Assembly (NCBI GenBank): GCA_018105865.1
Contig: CM030845.1
Location: 9,530,890 to 9,594,889, forward strand
Reading direction: 5' to 3'
Source of the DNA: Metaphire vulgaris
Lineage: Eukaryota; Annelida; Clitellata; Crassiclitellata; Megascolecidae
Length of the DNA stretch: 64,000 nt
The position numbers and the translations under genes are program-made. A model generated the notes under the pieces. It saw only the letters and a list, made by a program, of their open reading frames with translations, was not told the origin of the DNA and searched no databases. Each line of letters opens with the position of its first letter. Within the stretch, counting starts at the first letter, position 1. This document shows, piece after piece, positions 28,503-40,461 of the stretch.

Positions 28503-28753
28503 CATTTGGATTGAAGCAATGAACGCTATATTTTCCAACTACAGTATCTCTCGTACACATTAGTTAGAACCCTCATTTAGGCAATCACAGTCACTGATCG
28601 TTGTATATTTTAAGTACGGCATATTTGGATTTAATTGAAAGTAGGGTTTGTCCAGTATTTAAAATACGCTTTCTTGAATAAAGATGTCTAAATACAATTC
28701 GATACATATTGTAAATGAGTTTCCGCACGTAGAAGTAAGGCAGAGTCGGGAAA

Positions 28754-29128
28754 TTATAAATCTTTGTCGTATGCTGTGTTCTCGTAGGAAACCGGATTCC
28801 CACCCGGAGAGGTTCCGTTGTGTTGGTAATGGTTGTCTTGGTAACCTGAGAACGCATGTCCGTTTTCTCTCTTTTCTTTCAATTCGACGTCGCCGTCATG
28901 CAAGACACTTGCGTTACCGTTCTGTCTTGCCTTGTCTTCGTTATGGCCACCGTTGATTTTACCGTTCGCACCGGTTATCGTCGAAATCGACGCGGCGTCG
29001 TCTTGACTTTGCGTCTCGTCCGTTTCGCTCTTCGACCGGTAGGTGGCTTTTGCGACCTTTTCTTCCAGTTCCTTCGCCTGATACGCTGGCATCCAGTCAC
29101 TGTTCGGCTTGAACAGCTGCGCGAAGCG
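28754..29128 (-). CDS. Gene B exon 15: cytoplasmic C-terminal tail
   Basis: 375 nt with stop TAA at 28756-28754. Starts [16 protein letters not shown] and ends [14 protein letters not shown]. It is 12 codons shorter than gene A's and lacks the poly-Thr run. Confidence 0.92.
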   Translation of the reverse strand, partial: RFAQLFKPNSDWMPAYQAKELEEKVAKATYRSKSETDETQSQDDAASISTITGANGKINGGHNEDKARQNGNASVLHDGDVELKEKRENGHAFSGYQDNHYQHNGTSPGGNPVSYENTAYDKDL

Positions 29129-30767
29129 CTGAAAAATTATTTCAACAAATCTAGCCTTGAACGGCGTTTGATATTGGAACATCGGACAATGTTAAAATAA
29201 ACAGTGATTTTTGGATATCCGTCAGGCGTTCGACGCGGTCAAGTCTTTATTTGGTGCCTTTATTTAGATACGCCTCACTAACAAGACAATGGGTGTAGAC
29301 TATGTATGTAGCCAAATTATAGCTGTGGTCTTATAAGCAAATATTTCTTTTAAAAAATAAAGCTTCGACATTTTTTCAACTTTTGAGAGAACTAAAATCC
29401 CGACTGATCCAACGATCGAGCAGCTTTAAATATTGCACTTTAAAATATGCGCTGTTTCAAGTGACTCGTACATTTCCGCCAAGATACTAATTAATCATTG
29501 ATTGTGGCAACCACCGGAGAGAGAGTCCATCTATTGCATGGTTAAGAAAACGAAAAGTTGAAGCAAGCTTTCCACTATTTTACGCTCGGTGCTGTCATGG
29601 TAACCATTGTCGAGATGTCTAAAGCACAAGGATATCATCGACGCACACTCAGTGTAAAATGGCGGAAAACTGGGTTCGCGTTCAGATACCACAGACAGAG
29701 CCGGCCTTAAGCCTGGGCAAACTGGGCCTGTGCCCAGGGCCCCGCTCCTCTAGAGGCCCCGCGCAAAGCCTTCAATGGCCTTTTTTGCTTGTCAAGATTT
29801 TTTTGCGAATGCTGAAGGGCCCCGCGATTGGCAATGACCCTATCTCGCCCGGGGCCCCGCAAAACGTAAGGCCGGCCCTGACCACAGACACTCTAGTTAG
29901 CAATAATTGAAGTATACGGTGACAACGATGTTGAAAACAGCAGCAGCAGCGAGATGTGTTTATCTGAAGACGCTAACCTTTCCGGCGTTTCGTTTTACTG
30001 GAGATGGATCTGGTTTCATGAAAGTTCTGATGGTGACGTAAATACCGACTATGATGATGATGGCCAACGGCGCTAGAGTCATAACCCACCCGAGAGCGGT
30101 CGCCCAGGTGGGAGGCTCGACTTTGTTCCACAACAACGGTTTAAAGTAGATGAGATTGAATATGAGAACGGCCTGTTGACGACGTTACAGAAGCATACAC
30201 AGCCGTAAGTCAACTATTCGCAGTATATTTTACAAGTTATTGATAGCTAATTAAAGAACTAGAAGCAGAGATGTCCATGGGTTAGGCTAACCCATGGGTC
30301 GGGTCGGGTTGGGTGGGGTTGGGTTGGATCAGACTTTTCCATATTAATGGTATGTTGGGTCAGAAAATAAGTAACGGTTTAAGAAATCGTAACGCATTAC
30401 GGTGGGTTGGGTGGGGCTGGGTCAAGTAACCCTATTAACGGCATTGGTTGGGTTGGGTTGGAGACTTGATGGCCGGGGCTGGAGTGTGTTTTTAAAAATG
30501 GACCCCTGGACATCTCTGAGTCGAAACAATCATCCTTTGCGCATTATGTAAATGTAACGCTATCGCATGCAATAATTCCAATGTCATGCAGTGTCCGACA
30601 ATGGCTATGAAGACGAAGGCATCGCGATCACGCGCCTAGAGCAATATGCTGAAATGAAGTTACACAGCTCAGCATAAAATTTGGTGGTGTTCAGATTTTT
30701 GGCTGTAACTCCAAAACTTAAAATGCATTTCGGAGGATGCTTTGAAAGTTTATTATTATTATTATTA

Positions 30768-30833
<66 letters not shown>

Positions 30834-30840
30834 GTTGTTG

Positions 30841-30910
<70 letters not shown>

Positions 30911-33285
30911 AATGTACTGATTAAAGTGGTAACTCGTCCTATTATAAGAACTGCGTGAACACATTACAAAAACACAAGAAATCACGAGTAGCTCCTGCGG
31001 AATAGCCAGGTTTTAAGTTTCTCTTTGAAGGTGTTGAGAGAAGGAGAGAGTTGCACAGATGGAGGCAGACAGTTCCACGCTCTCGACGCGGCCACAGGGA
31101 ACGCGCGATCACCGACAGTTCGAAGGCGCGTCCTCGGGACGACCAGTGAGGTGGATCGGGCAGATCTCAGGCGTTGCCGTCCTTCCAAGTCAGTCACACA
31201 TACCAGGTCAGTCGCCAGGTATGCAGATTGTACAGCATGCTACGTTTTCTCATTTATTTCCTGCTACGCGAATGCTTTTTGTTAATATTGTGTAGATGTA
31301 ATAATATTCGTCGTTATTAGGTCCTATGGTCTGTTACTCACCAGCAGAAATAACGGCGTTATGAATGTCCACACAAACCACCAATGAGGATACAGACGAT
31401 TTCCCGTCATCTCCTTCACGTGTGCCATCACTTTCTTTGCTCCTGAATACAATTAGGGACATTATCATCATTATCGCCATCAAGTTGAATTAATAGCAAC
31501 ACAGTCGCCTCGCCAATAAAATAGTTTGTCTCCTGGACCTCATCTTCCTCGGATTTATTGCAGTGACGTAACCTGTGCTCCAGAACAATAACTTATAACG
31601 GTGAACCCGGTCTGATCCGACTTGTCACTAGGGGTTTTGGAGGCGCGTTGTGTGTGAGGTCTGGAGCGGAACCCCAGACGTGGGCGCCCACAGAATTGTT
31701 TCCAGGATGGGCAAAACACAATGGTCACGGTTACACCACATAATTTTTTTCCAGGAGAGGCAAAACGCATTTCAATATAATGGCCACGGTTAAAATATTT
31801 TAGCAATGTTTTCAAATTTCAATGTGAAATAATGGTATTTACATTTTCCAGGGGGGTGGCAATGTGCCCTAATGTGCTGGCGCCCATAGCCCCAGAGGCA
31901 AAGGCTTCTACGTTATACTACACTATAGCGTTAAATCGTCTACTCTAGTGCACACTCTAAAGACGACTTCAATTGTTATTTACAGTAATACTATTTATTA
32001 TCGAGCGACCAACGTTTGTATTGCCACTACAAGTACAGTATATCGAGTCTGTCGCTGACCGCCGCCATCTCGATACCCTCTCTTGGCAACGCTAATGCTT
32101 AATAATTCTACGAAAGATTCCTACCGTAAACCCACGCGAACACGACGACTTCGATGATTCCAATGATGACAAGAGTCCATCCGGACGAATAGTACGACAC
32201 TAAATCCAACCAATAGAAACCGGCCTGAAATAGACGAGAATCAAATAATTACTATAGAAGTCGTTCGTAAGGAGAAAAAATGATTGGCCTTTTGACTAAC
32301 GCTTGATTAAACTCAAGATTCGCTTACTCTAATTTAGGAAAAACACGATTTCTCGTCTTGAACAGGCAGGGTGGTAGAAGGTCTAATTCAGGAATGTTAA
32401 CAAGGAATCAACCCTCAAAGGGCCAAGATCAGCCCCAAGGACTCAGCCATCACGGTCAGGACCAGGACCAATGACTCAACACTTAAGGCCAAGACCAGGA
32501 CTCGATTCTCAAGGCCAGGACCAGGACCAGGACCAAGTACTTGATTATACTAGTCAAATTGAAATGCAATGCTAAGATTTTCTAGGCCATATTACTATAG
32601 TAGATAGTATAAAGTAAGGGTTGGAATGCAAAAAGGCAAGAAGCAGCATTACCATAAACAACTTCAGAGACATTAGCACCAAAGAAAAAGTGCATGACTA
32701 ATTTTAGTAATAAAATATGGTCACTCATATTTTTATGAACTCCTTCTACCACTAGCCTGGTTTTCGCAAGATGACGCTGCTGTGCCTTGGAATTTGTTAG
32801 AAATACTTAAATAGCTGCATTCAGTATAAAATAACGCACAAGTAACAAGTGGTCCTGGTCTTGACCGTGATGGCTGAGTCCTTGGGGCTGATCTTGGCCC
32901 TTTGAGGGTTGATTCCTTGTTAACATTCCTGAATTAGACCTTCTACCACCCTGCCTGTTCAAGACGACAAGTATTACGGATTCTGACACAGGGAATGTGA
33001 ACATATTTACAATGAAACAAGGTTGTACCGGTTTTTGGCCCACCCTGTAATATATAATATAGGCCTAAATGTTTCTCCTATTGTCGTGTGGTAACAATAT
33101 ATGGGTGCTATAAATGCAGGCCGCAAAATATAATAAACTATATATTGAATGAGTTCTTATTCACTAGACCTAAATGCTAGAACACTAAATTAATAATACA
33201 GCAATGTTTTATGGTTCAAGTCACTGACTGATTTCAAGAACAAACCAAGGACTCAATCCTCAAGACCTAATTGCTTGCTATTCTA

Positions 33286-33324
<39 letters not shown>

Positions 33325-36300
33325 CTAACGGCGTCGTGTAGCAGTGAACCATCCCATCCTCTCTAGTCTCCTACAGACATCTATACGGCCTATATATAAT
33401 TTCCTTTGTCCGCTTTGTCAGTCACGCTACATGGCAGTTATCTAAAGACGTCGTTTCCATAGGCAACAAAATTTTATAATGGGCGGAACTTGACCAAGCG
33501 TCCCGTGAGAGACCAAACCCCAGCTCCTCCCCCATGGGGGCCGTAAGCTCCATTGAGGCACAGCCCCCCGGGGGAGCAAAAGTCCCAGCCCTCCTTAGGA
33601 GACAAAGCCCCTTTGGGTCCGTATGCCAAAAGGAGCTGTATGTCCAAAGGGGCCGTAGGTAACACTGGAGGGCGCATCCCTGGTGGGATACCAAATCCCA
33701 ATGGAATCGTAGGCCCAAACCGTAGTCGTGGGTTCCGTTATGGTGTACAACCCCCTGTGGTGGGGAGGGGGACAAGACCACCCAGTGAGCACATAGGAAA
33801 AATTTTAAATGATAATCTACGCATTCACTTTACATTTGCAATTACAGATTTTTAAAAATTGTTATATGTAATAATATGAACTTTTGCAATAAATCGGGGA
33901 AGGAGATAACCACATGCATGATATGAATTGATGATTTTGCTTTTTTCAGATTGCCTTAGCCAAGAAACTCGGGGCGTATAACTGAACTTTATCAACACCT
34001 TATCCAGATCAAACACATACAAACTTCCATTTCGGCGCGATTACCTTACAGATAATTACCTTAATTACCTTACAGGTGTATACGTAACTCGTGTCGAGCC
34101 ATTACCTGGCCAGAAATGCTCAAAATGCACTGTACCTTGCCCTTGGAATAACCCTCAACTATTCCCAGTTGAGTGCATTCTTCATTATTCAATGAACTGA
34201 CTAACCACAGCTGAATATCTATCTCATTGAGGGCTTGGGCAGGCAAAGGAAACCGCACTTTTCAATGGCGACAGTTTTTCACAAAAGATTTCCCCAACAC
34301 AAATCTCACACAGACACACACATACACACATACTATCATCCCTTGTTATAGTCTCCAAGAGACCTTTCCTGTCTGGACATTCAGCACTGAAATATCGTGA
34401 GCTGCGGATTATGTTTGGATTACGGGCTTTACCCCCGGCTTGACGCCCGCGAATAAGCGGATGCTCTGTGCCTAGCTTTAATTAACTCTATATAGAAATC
34501 TGATCGACGTACTTAAAAACTGGGAAAAGCAGGTATAAGTGATACAGTCGGTGACATTCAAAAAGCAAAAACCGCAACGCTAGGCAAAGAATAAACTAAA
34601 TCCAGATATTCGTTTGACGTTTGTGACCGTAGAGACTCGTGGATCGATCCTGGTAGTAGTTTCACTCGGAAGACGCTGGAATCTTGCAGTAGTTTTAATT
34701 GGAAGTCAATGTTGAAAGAATTATATATTTAGGCAAGTAAGTAAGTAAAATCTCGTTAATTTCTATAGCGCTTTCAAAAGCAGCACCGAAGTAGCTCCTA
34801 ATTATTCCTAGGCGCTTAATCTTAATTTACTGGTTCGTTGATTGTCAATTGATTGGTTTGCCGATCGGTTGACAGTGATTGTTTTGAAAATTTCGAATAA
34901 AATTCACCCGCGTGCACATCGGAAGACCGAGCAGGTAGAAGAGAATGCACCACCCGAGCGCCACTACGGTCTTGTATGGTCGAAGTGAAGTCCATTTGTC
35001 GACTGTAGACGTAATCAGGGCCTCCACTCCGGCATTCTAGCGCCAAGGAACACAAAAAAACGATAAAATGAAAGGTACAATACTCTGGATGCGCGTTTGT
35101 GTGCAGTCGAAACATATTATAACCACATCCAGAGGCGGTTCAACGTTGGGGATGACTGGGGGTGCAACTCCCACCGAGCTTATTTGCTTGTCAGCGTTTT
35201 CGGGGTTTACCGGGTCCGAGCCGCTATCCCTGTGTGCAAAACAGAACTGCTGACTTGTTTTGCTTGTCAACCTTTTTCGGAATTTAATTTATCTCCCCCC
35301 CCCCAACTTCCTAGAAATTCATTGCATCCTCCATCAAGAAACGCCACTGGCCACATCGATCACAGAGACGATATGCTTATAACGTCACGGCATGACTGGC
35401 CCAACAATTTCCATAATCAATTAGTTATACTGACACTATGACATCTTCTGCTCATTATAATGACGGGTTTTGTGGTCCGTAATAATGTGTTTGTTTTTAG
35501 CACTGTTCACGACGACAACATATGCAACACGGCACGCATCTTTAGTAATCGCAGAAGTCTGGAACATCAAACCCTGAGAAAGCATTTGAAACTCGAATCT
35601 GTTTCGTTTGGTGTTCCGTTGCTACCAGAGAACCAGAGGCCATGTAACTAACTATAGGGACGTGTTTCCTCATTCTAAATTCAACGAATGACTGACTGAC
35701 TGACTGACTGACTGCCTGAATGAATGAACGAACGAACTGATCAATAGATTGGTTGGTTGATTGGTTGATTGCTCGATTGAATGATTGATTGATTGATCGA
35801 CCGATCGATCGATTGGTTGATCTATCCACCGACAGACTGATTGTTTCACTTACGAGACTGTCGAGACCGAGCAGTATGAGCATGAAGAAGAACATCGCTG
35901 ACCACAACTGAGGCACTGGCAGAGTGGCCAAAACCTGAGGATAGACGACGAATGCCAGTCCAGAACCTAAACAAACAAGCGACTAACGATTAATCATTAT
36001 AAGCGCCCATATAATTAAAGTAAAGTAAAGTAAAGTAAAATCTCGTGGATTTCTATAGCCCCTTGGAAAGCAGCACAACAGTAGCTGCTTATTCTTAGGC
36101 GCTCATCCTCTCTTAAAATAGCTATGGGGAAGGTATGTTATCAGCCAGGCAATAGTCAACGTCCAAAGGGCAGTGAGGCTATGTTGTTACAGCTATGGAG
36201 GATATGATTTTAGAAAAAGGAATGATTTAAGCTTCGACCTGAAGACTTGAGGAGATAATGCGGGAATTATAGGAAATGAGGAATCAGAAATTACGTATGT

Positions 36301-37367
36301 TGCTCTAGCACAATCTACTAGTTGTATATGCTATTGTTCTGGTTGCTTTTGAAAAATTCTGATAGTAAATGGTAGAATTGTCCTCTGGTCCTAAGTGGGT
36401 AGTGGCGGGAAGTTAGAAGAGTGGACGATGGAGCAGAAGGTCGCGGGCTCAATTCCCGCAGGAGCTCTAAAGTCGACTCAGCTCTACTCGCTAGAAGGCG
36501 GTGATAAACTGAGAAGCAGTGTTAAGCTGCGAGGTAAAACGTGGGTCTGGAGAAAGTAATGGCAACCTACCCCAAATTAATGACTTATACCACCTACGTC
36601 TCTGATTGCCCAGGCCGGAGATAAGCGCCGGAATCCAACGCTCGGACTCGAGTACGGAACCTACCTTTACCTACCTTTACCTAAGTGGGTATAGTAGGAG
36701 ATATCGTGCTAATATGCCTTCCAACTCAAGTCGTGAAGTTTAAAGACTAAAATGTTTAAACGAATTGTCGAAATAAAAATTATTTTCTTAGAAATTATAT
36801 TATAGGATTATATGTGTTGTAGTATGTCATAGATCGTCAAAAAGTGCAGTTATGCAGCTTCACATCTTTTGCTCTTCACCTTACTGCATATTATAGCACA
36901 TTGTTTTATATTCCCCGAGTTTAATTAAGTCAGTTGACGGATATAATGTCCTACATCCTCTTAATGTATTACTTGGCCACAAATGCGAAGTTATTAAAAG
37001 GGTTTTAATTTCTCAGAAATTCAATTCGAAGATCTTTCCGTCTTCTGTTCTTCATTGAAAAGGGCTAAATACGGCAGCAGATGAAAGTTATTCTGAGTTT
37101 CTGACCTGATGTTGCAACGTCTTTGACCTCTGTGTTCTGAGACTTCGCCATGTACCCGAGAGCACTGAACACTACGAAACCTGCGTACCAATCGGTGCAC
37201 GCGTTGGCTATCGCGACAAAGAGAGCGGTCCTGAAACCAGAGATACGCGTATTCTTGAATGAACTTTCTCTTCCTATATAGAGCAACGTTGTCCAACCAT
37301 CATGCTATTGCGGGCCGCACAAAAAATGTTTAGATCCTTGGTTGTAGCACTTAATATAGCATAATTA

Positions 37368-37414
<47 letters not shown>

Positions 37415-38838
37415 GTGCCATATAAAACTGTTATAAAATCAGACTACGTGCGACTAGTATAAGACTAAGTGTTAGCGTTATATTGCACCGTGTTGCCTGG
37501 TTAACCCTGTATTCACCATGTTGCCTGCAGTTAACATTGTGCACATTGTGCAATATAGGGCTAATTTTGCTTTTAAATAATTGCACACAGCTGTGCGAGC
37601 TTCGTCAGTATATTTATCGTATTTGTTCTTATGTAGAGTTTCGTAATGTCGTTTTACGTTAAACTCTTTTGAAACAGAAACCACTTGCAAAAAAATTAAA
37701 CACTGTGGTAAACCAGAATTGTCCGTACCAAAATAACTATCTTCCCACTTACTATTAAAACACCGATTTTTGCCATCAACTTTCCGCCTTTTCGAACTCA
37801 TTACTAGCAAGTACCATCCACGGATCCGCAAAACTTCAAATACTTAGGCCTATAGGCTACACGAATTTATTTTAGTTACATTAGCAAACTGCTGAAAACG
37901 GCGTCAAATTTTAACTGAGCGAGAACGAGACTTGCAGCGAGATGAAAAATGTAAGCAAGTTAGTAATAAGTAGTAAATAAGTAAGTTTAATAACCGCCGT
38001 CACCTGTGGAGTGTGGATAAATAAACAATTTGGTGTCCTCATAGTCCTAGTGTAGTCCTGTAAAATAACGGTAGGCCCTAATAACCGGTCCTATTGCTAA
38101 ATTTGTTATTTTCCCGAACTCGGTGGCGGGCCGGATGAAACTGGCCTGCAGGCCGGATCCGGCCCACGGGCAGCCAGTTCGACAACCCTGCTATAGAGAA
38201 TCGGGGTTGACACATTTTTTAAAATTATAAAGCGCTATTGATTTTAACTTGATGTTTAGACGCTTGAGCGTAAATCTCACGCGGGGCTGCGACTTAGAAA
38301 TAATCATATGAGCTAGGTTAATTTTCGATTGGCAAAATTCGTCAAAAATAAAAACCCATAAACAACCTCACACCCGATACAATCCAGTCGGTTAATTCGA
38401 CGGCGGCTTTTGGTGGTGGCGGCGGCGGCGGCGGCGGTGGTGGTACAGATGCATATGGGGTTTCCGTAGGCCTAGACTATATTTAATCTTCAGATAAATC
38501 ATTTTGTTCCAGTGTAATGAATTTTGGTTGGGAAAATTTCCAGATTCTCGATGATCTTCCGATACTTTTCTCCCAATTTATTTCTGAACAAATTCAAGGC
38601 GAAGATCTGAAATTCAATTCCAGCGAACGGACGGTGAGAGGGTGAGAGGGTGAGAGGGGGTTGTTGCACACATAGGAGCGGTAACTTAGGCGATCGATAA
38701 TGACCAACCGAACCTGTATATATTGCTGTAGAAAGGACTGTAGCTCGAGTAGGTCAAAAGTCCACCAGCCCCGACACTGAGAGCGAAGAATATCTGTCCA
38801 GCGGCGTCTCCCCACACCTAAAACCACCCGAAGACAGC

Positions 38839-38900
<62 letters not shown>

Positions 38901-40417
38901 CCCAGGCGTCTAGGAATGCAATGTCGGGAGAAAATTCTGGGAACGTTGCCCTCGTGAGAGCCAATAAATAGTAGGTTTACTTTTTTTCAAGGCCGTATAG
39001 GCATACTTGTGTAGCGTTTGCCTAATCGATGGTAGGTGTGATGGTGGACTACTTAACGACCTCTCGACTTAAAAGCGGCTGGAGATTAACCCCTTCCCCC
39101 TTCGATGCTGAAGAAAAGACGATGCGAGAAATAGAGAAATAGAAGGATTAAGTGGCAGACACATGGCTTTGCCTTAGAACAGGAATCCCATGACCGACTC
39201 GTACCGGATCCTTCTAGAGAGCAAAACCAATATTAGAACTGTGTGCTTGTAAAACGTCCTGCGGTAAATTTGTGGTAGAAAGGAATTCACTTCAAACGGG
39301 GGGGACGGCGTTTAAATTTCGAACTAAAGTGGCGGCCATTCCTCTTCGGAATAATGCAGTTTATTTCTGATTTAACCACTTATACAATTGTATAGGACTA
39401 GTCGTATAAATGCGTGTCTTGTGCATACTTTGGACGTGGTAAAACGTTAAATTTGTCTTATTCAGCCACTTGAAATATTTAAGTCTAATATCATGCAGCA
39501 AATTATGGAACAACTTGAAAGCGATTTTCAAGTTTAAAGCCATAAAGACATAAAAATGAACACTCCGTTCTAGCGTGCGTTAATTCTGCCGAAAGCGGGG
39601 GTTTGTCTCGTGAACCCTCTTATTCCCATTTCAGAGACACGGCGTTTTGCTTGATTTTCCTCGGAAGCAATTTAGAAAGCGCCGAACAGGCCTACCTTAG
39701 CGTCGCCCAATCGCTTCCAATCTGGAGTCAAGTAGTATTTGATTCCGAGAAGGGAACCGTCGAGCAGGGCACCGCGGATCAGCAGGATGGTCAGGACGAC
39801 GTAGGGAAATGTCGTCGTAAAATACACGATCTAAAACGAGGACGCACCGATTTAGAACATCTTTCTTTATTCAACCATTTTCAGACATGTCATAACGATT
39901 AAAGGTTGTGAAACGATTTCGATACGGTGCGATGTCATCTTGAAGGGGGGGGGGGCATCGGGTCACACGCCAACTGTACAGCACAGAACGGCGCGTTTGG
40001 CGAATGGAAATGCATTTTTCACTTGTCAAACATTAATTCCTTGGCTTTCTATATACAGAGCTTCGGAACGTGTATATTCCTAAATATACGCGTTCATATC
40101 TTTCTGAACATTTACATTCCTGGATATACGCGTTCAGAAGTGGCCAAATGATAATAGGCCAAACCGCGCCGAACCAGTTTCATTGTCTGCATCGCAAAAG
40201 GTCCGCACAAAGGATGTCTGCATAAGGGCGTATGTTACTCCTTAAGCAGACATGCTATGTAAATTCAGCCGTTTGCTATGTTTCCAAATCGGTAAAAAAT
40301 TTGCCAAATCATTTCAAAAAATTCATCTATTCGTTCTTTCGTTCGTTCGTTCGTTCATTCATTCGCTCATTGCAGCTTGTCGGAATAGACAATCGACTTC
40401 TCTCTTTCTCGCTGTCC

Positions 40418-40461
<44 letters not shown>

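Noticed and set aside
37478..37831. 117-codon minus frame with a [13 protein letters not shown] stretch resembling a BED-type finger end
   Set aside because: No paired Cys or further transposase domain visible; noted only as possible transposon debris in the intron entry.
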